This document shows positions 1 through 5,279 of a stretch of 6,222 bases of DNA, piece by piece. The position numbers and the translations under genes are program-made. Under the pieces are notes generated by a model. It was not told the DNA's origin. It searched no databases and saw nothing but the letters and a program-made list of their open reading frames with translations. The number at the start of each line of letters is the position of its first letter. The stretch's first letter is position 1. This DNA is from Deltaproteobacteria bacterium (GTDB lineage: Bacteria; Desulfobacterota; DSM-4660; Desulfatiglandales; HGW-15): positions 1,398,039 through 1,404,260 of the forward strand of contig CP070840.1 in the NCBI GenBank assembly GCA_020342025.1, in the 5' to 3' direction.

Positions 1-1169
1 AAGAGACAGACCATCTTTTCAGTTGCGAGTTCTGCAAGGTCAACTCTTATCTGCTGAGTAGCGTATATCGATACGTGCTCCCTCATTCGGACAAAATAGA
101 TAAGGAACTCCTTTTTCTCCCCTACTGGCGTTTCAAAGGCATGTTCTTCTCCTGCGTTTCCAACGGCATCAATAACCGAATTGTTGACGTCAGTTATCAA
201 GCTGTTCAGTCCGAGTATTTCCCCATGTCCCTGGGGTTGCGCAGTCAGACCCTGAAGCTCCGATTCCTAACTCCAGACATGGAGGGCTACTTTCTCGACA
301 CCAGCCTTGCCCACCAGAAAATGATGCAGATCGTTGAGCAGCGATACGACGCGTCCCTCCCAAAGCCCATCTACCACTGGGACTTTATCGGGGAGACGCT
401 GAGTCAGATCTATTCCCCTTTTTATGTGGACGGCAAAGTGTATGACGCCGTGTTGAATAGACCCGTGTCGCCATCACTTCCCGCAGATTTCCATACCAAG
501 ACACTCCCTGGAGGCCCTCCTCAATGGCGTCTTCGATTCGTACCGGCACTTTGTCCCCACTGTGGCTGGGACTTGAAGGGACAGCGGGACTCTTTGGCCC
601 TCAACTGCAATAACTGTAACTCTGTCTGGTACCCGGGAAAAGAAAAGCTCAAGAAGCTCGACTTTGCCTGCCTGCCAGAGGAGGGCGATCATATCACCTA
701 CCTGCCCTTTTACCGCATAGGGGCGGATGTGTCTGGTCTGGAACTCAATTCCTATGCGGACCTGATAAAAGTGGCCAACCTGCCCAAGGTGGTTCAAGAG
801 GATTGGGAAGAGATGCCGATTCACTTCTGGTCGCCCGCTTTTAAAGTTCGACCAGACGACTTCCTGCGCTTTTCGCGCAACCTGACTCTCTCTCAACCGA
901 ACGGGAAATGGACGTATGAATTTCCCAAGGCGCAAATCTATCCCGTCACCATGCCCCTCACTGAGGCCATTGAGAGTCTTAAGTTAAGCCTTGCCAGTTT
1001 TATGAAACCCCAGAAAATTCTCTTCCCCAAGCTCCAGGAAACGGAAATAAGACCCAAAAACTTCCTCCTCCTATTTATTCCTTTCCATGAAAAGGGCAAC
1101 GAGCTCACCCAACCATCCTTTCAGCTGAACATAAACAAGAATTTACTGAGATATGCCAGACATCTTTAG
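1..1169 (+). CDS. Zinc-ribbon protein of unknown function, 5' end missing
   Basis: The frame is open from the left edge (first complete codon at 3) to a TAG at 1167-1169, so this is the 3' part of a longer gene. A GTG at 75 could be taken as a start, but the frame upstream encodes a sensible CEFC pair (codons at 24 and 33), which looks like the second half of a zinc ribbon, so the real start lies outside the window. Numbered from codon 75, a second complete four-cysteine ribbon is visible: C160/C163 (CPHCGWD) and C178/C181 (CNNCNSVW). Each ribbon is followed after a short gap by a similar stretch, FLPYWRFKG after the first and YLPFYRIGA after the second. A related hydrophobic stretch, LLLFIPFHEKG, occurs near the C-terminus without cysteines. 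No signal peptide or clear membrane segment is visible in the part present. I do not recognise a named family. Zinc binding is well supported, but any role (nucleic-acid or protein binding) would be a guess. Confidence 0.85.
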   Translation, partial: ETDHLFSCEFCKVNSYLLSSVYRYVLPHSDKIDKELLFLPYWRFKGMFFSCVSNGINNRIVDVSYQAVQSEYFPMSLGLRSQTLKLRFLTPDMEGYFLDTSLAHQKMMQIVEQRYDASLPKPIYHWDFIGETLSQIYSPFYVDGKVYDAVLNRPVSPSLPADFHTKTLPGGPPQWRLRFVPALCPHCGWDLKGQRDSLALNCNNCNSVWYPGKEKLKKLDFACLPEEGDHITYLPFYRIGADVSGLELNSYADLIKVANLPKVVQEDWEEMPIHFWSPAFKVRPDDFLRFSRNLTLSQPNGKWTYEFPKAQIYPVTMPLTEAIESLKLSLASFMKPQKILFPKLQETEIRPKNFLLLFIPFHEKGNELTQPSFQLNINKNLLRYARHL

Positions 1170-1195
1170 AAGGCCACTCAATCCTTATAAAAAGT

Positions 1196-1244
1196 GAGAT
1201 TGCTTCGGCTTCCTTCGTAAGCCTCGCAATGACCTAGTCATTGC
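1196..1244. repeat. REP-like palindromic repeat (GTCATTGCGAG family)
   Basis: On the minus strand the unit at 1196-1233 reads GTCATTGCGAG, then a variable middle, then GCAATCTC. The same ends occur twice at 2713-2803, so this is one family of dispersed intergenic repeat. Immediately beyond it, GCAATGAC (1226-1233) and GTCATTGC (1237-1244) form a perfect 8-bp palindrome around a 3-nt loop. This suggests the remnant of a second unit facing the first. There is no T-run after it, so it is not a classic terminator, although it sits 26 bases after the stop of the zinc-ribbon gene. Repeats with these ends are familiar from many bacterial genomes, which is from memory and was not searched. Confidence 0.8.
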
Positions 1245-1276
1245 ACCGTTTATATTAGCGAAAAAATGAAATACGC

Positions 1277-1304
1277 TTGACACAGCAATGAATTTGTATT
1301 TAAT
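1277..1304 (+). promoter_or_regulatory. Putative sigma70 promoter for the metallophosphoesterase gene
   Basis: A perfect -35 hexamer TTGACA (1277-1282) is followed after 16 bases by TTTAAT (1299-1304), five of six matches to the -10 consensus. The surrounding DNA is AT-rich compared with the flanking genes. It points at the phosphoesterase start at 1527 and would give a leader of about 215 nt. No other promoter of similar quality was noticed between 1170 and 1526. Confidence 0.55.
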
Positions 1305-1338
1305 CTTCAAAACTTATGCATGGCGCTTGCATCAACCC

Positions 1339-1406
1339 AAGTCTCGGGGAGAAGTAAGAGACATTCTCTGAAGACTTAGGAAGCAGGACGAGCGTAGATG
1401 CTTCCT
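1339..1406 (+). promoter_or_regulatory. Two adjacent hairpins in the phosphoesterase leader
   Basis: Two stem-loops lie back to back. The first is closed by AAGTCT (1339-1344) and AGACTT (1372-1377), with a second internal helix GAGAA (1349-1353)/TTCTC (1364-1368). The second starts at the next base, AGGAAGCA (1378-1385) pairing perfectly with TGCTTCCT (1399-1406). They fall inside the proposed transcript, downstream of the promoter at 1277. This could be a regulatory leader RNA or just repeat-derived DNA. No known riboswitch was recognised. Confidence 0.4.
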
Positions 1407-1450
1407 GTTTGACCAGAATTTGCACGACACTTGATCTGATCGAAATTTCA

Positions 1451-1516
1451 CCCCCACTCTGCCCTCTTTCGTAGAAGACTTTCGCCAGAGGCGAAAGGAG
1501 GAGGGAGAGGGTGGGG
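1451..1516 (+). repeat. Long imperfect inverted repeat with perfect inner hairpin before the start codon
   Basis: A C-rich arm (about 1451-1465, beginning CCCCCACTCTGCCCTC) is roughly complementary to a G-rich arm (about 1500-1516, GAGGGAGAGGGTGGGG). Between them CTTTCGCC (1479-1486) and GGCGAAAG (1490-1497) form a perfect 8-bp stem with loop AGA. The only Shine-Dalgarno-like purine stretches upstream of the ATG at 1527 (AGGAGG at 1496-1501, and GAGAGGGTGGGG) lie within this structure. A further small hairpin, TGGGGT (1512-1517)/ACCCCA (1522-1527), reaches the first base of the start codon. It may be a mobile palindromic repeat that landed here, a translational control element, or both. Confidence 0.55.
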
Positions 1517-1526
1517 TTTTGACCCC

Positions 1527-2684
1527 ATGAGGACAGTTATCTCTTTTATCCTTTTTCTCACTGTTTTTTTCACGCTTTACGGATCGCTTCACTACTACCT
1601 TTACAGGAAGCTGACGCGTGCGTTAACTTTGCCATGGCCCTATCAGGCACTGATACTTGTCTTCTTTCTCCTGATGCTTTTCGCGCCCGTCCTCGTCAAT
1701 CTTCTTGCCAGGCAGGGCAGCCATCTTTTGGCCACCTTTCTGGGCTACATCGGTTACACCTGGATGGGGGCTTTGTTCCTTTTCTTTTCCATACATCTCC
1801 TCATTGATGTCTATCAGGGGATCGCTCATCTTCTCTCCAAATCCTCCTTGCAAGTTCTCACTGCTCTCAACCCTGGAAATAAAGTCAGTTTCTGGTTTGC
1901 TGTTCTGTTGAGCATGGGCATTATTATTTACGGAAGTTTTGAGGCAAAAAATATCAAGATTGAAACACTCACGTTAAAAACCAACAAACTTCCCCCCGAA
2001 GTCAAAAGCCTCAGGATTGTCCAAATATCTGACATTCATTTCAGTCTGATAAATGGTCCCGGTTTGGCGCGTAAAATTGTGGAGAGAATTGACGCTCTTG
2101 CCCCTGACATCCTCATTTCTACAGGTGACCTCACCGACCGGGGACTGAATGAGACAAATGGGGTTGAGGAACTTTTCAAGGGGCTCAAGGCCCCCTACGG
2201 CAAGTACGCGGTAACGGGGAACCATGAATTCTATACGGGCATTAAAGAGGCCATTGCATTTACAGAAGCGGCGGGCTTCAGAATGCTCAGGAATGAAGGG
2301 CTCGAAGTCGCTGGCCTCGTGAATATCGTTGGCGTGGATGATCCTGCAGGAAAAAGGTTTGGCCTTGATGCTCATATTTCTGAAAGTGACATACTTGGGA
2401 AATTCTCCAACGATAAACTCACCCTTCTTCTCAAACACCGGCCCATGCTCAGTGAAAAAAGCAAAGGCCTGTTTGATCTTCAACTTTCCGGCCATTTGCA
2501 TAAAGGACAGATATTTCCCTTCAGCCTTATTACCTCCCTCCTTTTCCGGTATCACGATGGACTTTTCAAATTGGAGGGACATTCCCATATCTATGTGAGC
2601 AGAGGCACGGGAACCTGGGGACCTCCCGTAAGATTCCTCTCATTTCCTGAGATCACCCTGATAGAATTTCAAAGAACGAAGTAA
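1527..2684 (+). CDS. Membrane-anchored calcineurin-like metallophosphoesterase (YkuE-like)
   Basis: This 385-residue protein belongs to the calcineurin-like metallophosphoesterase superfamily, which hydrolyses phosphoester bonds at a two-metal centre. All the metal-site motifs are present in order: D169-x-H171 (QISDIHF), G-D201 (TGDLTDRG), GN232-H233 (TGNHEFY), H304 (LKHRP) and GH323-L-H325 (SGHLHKGQ). Four hydrophobic segments precede the catalytic domain, at about residues 4-25, 37-60, 67-95 and 119-139, so it is anchored in the inner membrane. Whether the catalytic domain faces out cannot be decided from sequence alone. The architecture (helices, then phosphoesterase) matches the YkuE/YaeI-like group, some members of which act on lipid-linked phosphates. 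The substrate here is unknown. The ATG at 1527 is chosen because the first helix begins right after it; its ribosome site is poor and may be buried in a hairpin. The gene appears to be a single transcription unit, with repeats on both sides. Confidence 0.93.
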   Translation: MRTVISFILFLTVFFTLYGSLHYYLYRKLTRALTLPWPYQALILVFFLLMLFAPVLVNLLARQGSHLLATFLGYIGYTWMGALFLFFSIHLLIDVYQGIAHLLSKSSLQVLTALNPGNKVSFWFAVLLSMGIIIYGSFEAKNIKIETLTLKTNKLPPEVKSLRIVQISDIHFSLINGPGLARKIVERIDALAPDILISTGDLTDRGLNETNGVEELFKGLKAPYGKYAVTGNHEFYTGIKEAIAFTEAAGFRMLRNEGLEVAGLVNIVGVDDPAGKRFGLDAHISESDILGKFSNDKLTLLLKHRPMLSEKSKGLFDLQLSGHLHKGQIFPFSLITSLLFRYHDGLFKLEGHSHIYVSRGTGTWGPPVRFLSFPEITLIEFQRTK

Positions 2685-2712
2685 ATCCCCCCTCGAGAGG
2701 CTGTGTCATAAA

Positions 2713-2803
2713 GTCATTGCGAGGGAGTGGAACGACCGAAGCAATCTCATAAGACATGGAAAACGAAGAGATTGCCGCGCTCCCTTCGGTCGCTCGCAAT
2801 GAC
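2713..2803. repeat. Two-unit palindromic repeat (GTCATTGCGAG family, BIME-like)
   Basis: Two units of the same family as at 1196 face each other. The left unit (2713-2748) begins GTCATTGCGAG and ends GCAATCTC. The right unit (2768-2803) is its inverse, beginning GAGATTGC and ending CTCGCAATGAC. The outer 11 and inner 8 bases match exactly as an inverted repeat, while the middles differ but both contain CGACCGAA when read in the same sense. A 19-bp spacer separates the units. As RNA this would form a long hairpin 28 bases after the phosphoesterase stop, which could protect the transcript 3' end. There is no T-run, so it is not a standard terminator. No transposase is nearby. Confidence 0.88.
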
Positions 2804-2919
2804 CAAAAGGGGGTTGAGAAGCAGTCTCCAATGAGGGAAGATTAAGCCTGCCCCGTACTCGATACAAAAAAGCAAACCCAAGAGATCCGACCGATTGGCC
2901 CTGCGCACTTTTCTCCTTA

Positions 2920-2948
2920 TTGACCGGCATTTGTATTTTCCATATACT
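2920..2948 (+). promoter_or_regulatory. Sigma70 promoter for the CoA-ligase-like gene
   Basis: TTGACC (2920-2925) and TATACT (2943-2948) each match the consensus at five of six positions and are separated by the optimal 17 bases. Transcription would begin near 2955, giving a leader of about 100 nt to the ATG at 3054. This also argues against any ligase start upstream of about 2955, even though the reading frame stays open there. Confidence 0.7.
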
Positions 2949-3000
2949 CCTTATGTTAAAGACTTCGCATTTCACTTACCCTTTATTCTTACAACGAATA

Positions 3001-3040
3001 AACCCCGCTCCCGGGCCCCCCAGGGGGAAGGTCGGGGGTT
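3001..3040 (+). repeat. GC-rich hairpin in the ligase leader
   Basis: AACCCC (3001-3006) pairs with GGGGTT (3035-3040), with further C-rich and G-rich pairing inside (CCCCCC then GGGGG at about 3015-3027). It lies between the proposed transcription start and the ribosome-binding site. It resembles the C-rich/G-rich palindrome at 1451-1516 in general composition but is not an exact copy. It may be a repeat relic or an RNA structure affecting translation. Confidence 0.45.
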
Positions 3041-3044
3041 AGAT

Positions 3045-3052
3045 GGAGAAGG
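3045..3052 (+). promoter_or_regulatory. Ribosome-binding site that fixes the ligase start
   Basis: GGAGAAGG immediately precedes the ATG at 3054, with GGAG five bases from the start codon. The frame remains open about 160 bases further upstream, but that stretch contains the promoter and a palindrome and encodes nothing family-like, so this site decides the start. Confidence 0.7.
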
Positions 3053-3053
3053 C

Positions 3054-4337
3054 ATGAACAATCAGACAGGAAAGACGCGCTTTTTTAACAAAGAGCGTGA
3101 GACCAGGGATTGGGAAGAGCGCAAGACAGAGCTGAACCAGAGGTTTCTGAAGGCCTTTGAGCATGCCTATAAAAATTCGAAGGCCTATGGGGAAATTTTC
3201 CAATCGCATGGCATAGAATTGCGTGATGTACGCGACCTGGAAGATCTGCAAAAGATCCCTATTCTTCGCATGAACGATTTGGTAGAGAGACAGAAAAAGG
3301 ATGCACCTTTCGGCGGTTTCGACACCATTGATCCCCGTAAGATACGACGAATTTACGTCAACCCAGGCCTCATCTGGCAACCTGGGGAATGGGATTATCA
3401 AGATACCTCCTGGGCTGAGGCCCTTTGTGGCGTTGGTTTCAAAGCAGGAGATCGAATCATCAACACCTTCAATTATCACATGTGGCCCATTGGCTTCATG
3501 CTGGATGAGTCTGTGAAGATGATTGGTGCCACAGTGATCCCTATGGGTGTGGGCAACACGCTCGTACAGGTCAACGTCATGCAGATACTCAAGGTCAATG
3601 GATTTATGGGCACCCCCAGTTTTCTCATGACCCTGGCGCAGCGTGCTGAAGGGACGGGGCTGAATCTTAAGAAGGACCTCTATCTTGAGACGGCTCTTGT
3701 GAGTGCCGAAATGCTCTCCGAATCCCTTCGCACCCGCATTCAGAGTAAGCTGGAAATGGCCGTCAGACAGGTGTATGGCACCGTCTTTTTAGGCTGTATT
3801 GGATACGAATGCGGACACCTCAGCGGATTGCATGTGCCTGACAATATGTTGGTTGAGGTGGTAGATCCCCAGACGGGCAAGCAGGTGGAACAGGGTGCGG
3901 CTGGCGAAATCGTGGTCACCACCTTTGAGGTGTCCTATCCCATGATTCGTATGGCAACCGGAGATCTTTCCATGCTGGCCCGGGAATCATGTCCCTGCGG
4001 ACGAACTGGGCTCATGTTAAAGAAAATCCTTGGAAGAATAGATCAGGCCAGCAAGGTAAGGGGAACTTTTATTCATCCCTGGCAGGCAGACGAAGTCATC
4101 TCTCGTCACCCAGAGGTCTTCAAGTATCAAGTGGTCATAACCCGAGAAAACCACAAGGATGTTATGACCTTTGTGGTGGAACTTAAAGAGGAGATTTCCC
4201 GGCCAGAGGTCTTACGAGGCCGAATTGAACGGGACATTAAGGAGTTCCTGACGGTTAAGGGTGTGGTTCAGATCGTACCCCGAGGCACTATCCCTGATCT
4301 GCACAAAAAGATTGAAGACAGAAGAACCTGGGACTGA
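3054..4337 (+). CDS. Phenylacetate-CoA-ligase-like adenylate-forming enzyme lacking the P-loop
   Basis: This 427-residue protein has the length and layout of PaaK-type acid-CoA ligases of the adenylate-forming (ANL) superfamily, which activate a carboxylic acid with ATP and pass it to CoA in the cytoplasm. Family features: an N-terminal helical region containing KNSKAYGEIF; GATVIPMGVGNT and GTPSFLMTLAQ in the core; Y241-G with E252 in the adenylate-binding region; RMATGDL with D304; C313-P-C-G-R; GRIDQASKVRG (327-337); and a C-terminal RGTIPDLHKKIEDRR with K418/K419 where the catalytic lysine is expected. The oddity is at 103-113: where PaaK has the ATP-contacting SSGTTGKP loop there is NPGLIWQPGEW. 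Flanking sequence is in frame and family-like, so this is substitution rather than frameshift. I recall a PaaK-like subgroup with a similar SPGP-type loop, so it may be a real divergent clade. The substrate is unknown and ATP use is uncertain. A double-ACT protein gene follows downstream. Confidence 0.85.
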   Translation: MNNQTGKTRFFNKERETRDWEERKTELNQRFLKAFEHAYKNSKAYGEIFQSHGIELRDVRDLEDLQKIPILRMNDLVERQKKDAPFGGFDTIDPRKIRRIYVNPGLIWQPGEWDYQDTSWAEALCGVGFKAGDRIINTFNYHMWPIGFMLDESVKMIGATVIPMGVGNTLVQVNVMQILKVNGFMGTPSFLMTLAQRAEGTGLNLKKDLYLETALVSAEMLSESLRTRIQSKLEMAVRQVYGTVFLGCIGYECGHLSGLHVPDNMLVEVVDPQTGKQVEQGAAGEIVVTTFEVSYPMIRMATGDLSMLARESCPCGRTGLMLKKILGRIDQASKVRGTFIHPWQADEVISRHPEVFKYQVVITRENHKDVMTFVVELKEEISRPEVLRGRIERDIKEFLTVKGVVQIVPRGTIPDLHKKIEDRRTWD

Positions 4338-4375
4338 CCGTGACTCTGGGTGTATAGTTATTATCACCACTGAAA

Positions 4376-4413
4376 GACCAAGCTAAGGGACTTCCAGGCC
4401 GGCCTTAGAGGTC
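4376..4413 (+). terminator. Possible hairpin terminator or palindrome after the ligase gene
   Basis: GACC (4376-4379) and CTAAGG (4383-4388) pair with CCTTAG (4403-4408) and GGTC (4410-4413), with the self-complementary GGCCGGCC in the loop region. It lies 39 bases after the ligase stop. There is no following T-run, so intrinsic termination is doubtful. It directly abuts the repeat block that begins at 4416. Confidence 0.3.
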
Positions 4414-4415
4414 AG

Positions 4416-4592
4416 AAATCCCAAATCCCAATTTCAAAGTCCAAAACAATGACCAAATTCCAATGACTGAAACGCAGAACCTCATTTCCCAGAGAAAGAT
4501 TTTCATTGAACGTCTGGATTTTGAGCTTTGGAATTGTCCTTCGACTTGGCTCAGGATGGTGAGCGGGTCGAACCATTTTAGATTTGGGATTT
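4416..4592. repeat. Composite inverted repeat (AAATCCCAAATC arms)
   Basis: AAATCCCAAATC (4416-4427) and GATTTGGGATTT (4581-4592) are a perfect 12-bp inverted repeat. Just inside, the 18-base stretches at 4429-4446 and 4519-4536 are complementary at 15 of 18 positions. The direct repeat CAATGAC also occurs twice between 4447 and 4466. Short open frames exist but look like repeat sequence, with no ribosome site or family resemblance. Repeats rich in AAATCCCAAATCC are familiar intergenic elements in various bacteria, which is from memory. The block accounts for half of the 359-base gap between the ligase and ACT genes. Confidence 0.75.
4539..4573. repeat. Nested REP-like palindrome (TTCGAC...GTCGAA)
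   Basis: TTCGAC (4540-4545) with GCTCA (4549-4553, allowing a small internal loop) pairs with TGAGC (4560-4564) and GTCGAA (4567-4572) around the loop GGATGG. The pattern CCTTCGAC..GCTCAGGATGGTGAGC..GTCGAACC is a very common bacterial dispersed palindrome. Here it sits inside the right half of the larger inverted repeat 4416-4592, which implies insertion of one element into another. Confidence 0.75.
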
Positions 4593-4696
4593 GGAGCTTG
4601 GAGTTTATCTCTCAGACTTTGTCGAATAATCAAGACGCTAAACGCCTTCACAGCACGATAGGTGCGGGATCGAATTAGGACGTGGAAGAGAGATCA
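4593..4696 (+). other. Upstream region of the ACT-protein gene, no clear promoter
   Basis: About 100 bases between the repeat block and the ACT gene. AATAAT at 4625-4630 resembles a -10 box, but nothing close to a -35 consensus lies at the right distance. The purine stretch GGAAGAGAG (4685-4693) just before the ATG at 4697 is a reasonable ribosome-binding site. Whether the gene has its own promoter or is read from the ligase promoter cannot be told. Confidence 0.35.
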
Positions 4697-5200
4697 ATGG
4701 ATAAGATCAAAATCGGTGGCATCATGCAGAGTGATGGCCGTGCACTGGTCAAAATCATGTCCGTGCCGGATCATGCGAGCGTGGCAGGCACCATATTGGC
4801 CGCAATGGGGGAAAGCGCTATTAACATCGAACTACTGGTTGAAAGCTTTGACCTTGACGACTGTGGAAATTTCTCTCTGGTCATTGACCAAAAGGATCTG
4901 GACCACGCCCTGGCTGTGCTTGAGGAGATAAAACCAACCATTGATGCCAAAGTCGTGTCCTACACACCGGATGTGGCGGTGATCACAGTCTTTGGGCCTC
5001 ATCTGCGGGAGAAACCTCGCGTACATGGGCTCATGTTCTCATCCATAGCCTCGGTGGGAATCAGTTCTCTCGCTATAAGCACCTCCATTTCCAGTGTGTC
5101 CTGTGTGGTGGAGGGGCAGTTCATGGACACGGCGGTCCAAGCACTGAGACAGGCCTTTGACGCCCCCTTTCAGGTCAAGGAACGACCGAAGGATTATTAA
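4697..5200 (+). CDS. Stand-alone double-ACT-domain protein, aspartokinase-tail-like
   Basis: The 167-residue protein consists almost entirely of two ACT domains, small folds that bind amino acids or similar ligands and usually control an enzyme. The first spans about residues 15-83 (ALVKIMSVPDHASVAGTIL then INIELLVES). The second spans about 92-160 (VAVITVFG, then the GISSLAISTSISSVSCVVEG stretch at 121-140). The order and the STS-x-S-SVS-C-VV pattern resemble the C-terminal regulatory part of aspartokinase, but no kinase domain is present here or upstream. ATG 4697 is preferred over the GTG at 4682 because GGAAGAGAG lies correctly before it. The preceding gene is the PaaK-like ligase in the same direction, and ACT proteins next to PaaK-type ligases are known in archaea and deltaproteobacteria (from memory). 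A sensory or allosteric role for that enzyme is plausible but inferred. The ligand is unknown. Confidence 0.88.
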   Translation: MDKIKIGGIMQSDGRALVKIMSVPDHASVAGTILAAMGESAINIELLVESFDLDDCGNFSLVIDQKDLDHALAVLEEIKPTIDAKVVSYTPDVAVITVFGPHLREKPRVHGLMFSSIASVGISSLAISTSISSVSCVVEGQFMDTAVQALRQAFDAPFQVKERPKDY

Positions 5201-5204
5201 TTCC

Positions 5205-5255
5205 TGCCATTTCAAAACAAAGAGAGAAAGGGTTGGGCGAACCTACCCAATGGCA
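5205..5255. terminator. Palindrome between convergent genes, possible bidirectional terminator
   Basis: TGCCATT (5205-5211) and AATGGCA (5249-5255) form a perfect 7-bp inverted repeat. Inside it TTGGG (5233-5237) can pair with CCCAA (5246-5250) as an alternative stem. It lies five bases after the ACT stop and 25 bases beyond the end of the opposite-strand gene, the right place for a shared terminator. There is no T-run on either side, so the call is weak. Confidence 0.3.
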
Positions 5256-5279
5256 TTGAAGGGGGATCTGAGGGGGGAA

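Noticed and set aside
474..935. Minus-strand open frame of about 150 codons inside the zinc-ribbon gene
   Set aside because: The plus frame has clear cysteine motifs and continues across the region. The minus frame has no recognisable domain or ribosome site.
1974..2588. Minus-strand open frame of about 200 codons inside the phosphoesterase gene
   Set aside because: It lies opposite the catalytic domain, whose metal-binding motifs are intact on the plus strand, and it has no family resemblance.
2706..2975. Minus-strand open frame across the gap before the ligase
   Set aside because: It is made largely of the palindromic repeat, so its protein (for example GHCERPKGARQS) is translated repeat.
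3360..3395. Frameshift explaining the missing P-loop
   Set aside because: The sequence on both sides is family-like in the same frame without a break, so substitution fits better.
4330..4358. Possible promoter with TATAGT at 4353-4358
   Set aside because: No -35-like hexamer at a suitable distance, and the upstream part overlaps the end of the ligase gene.
4411..4600. CRISPR-like array or insertion sequence
   Set aside because: The repeats are inverted and nested rather than regularly spaced direct repeats, and no transposase or cas gene is present.
4412..4678. Small open frames on both strands in the ligase/ACT gap
   Set aside because: They are translations of the AAATCCCAAATC and TTCGAC repeats and lack convincing ribosome sites.
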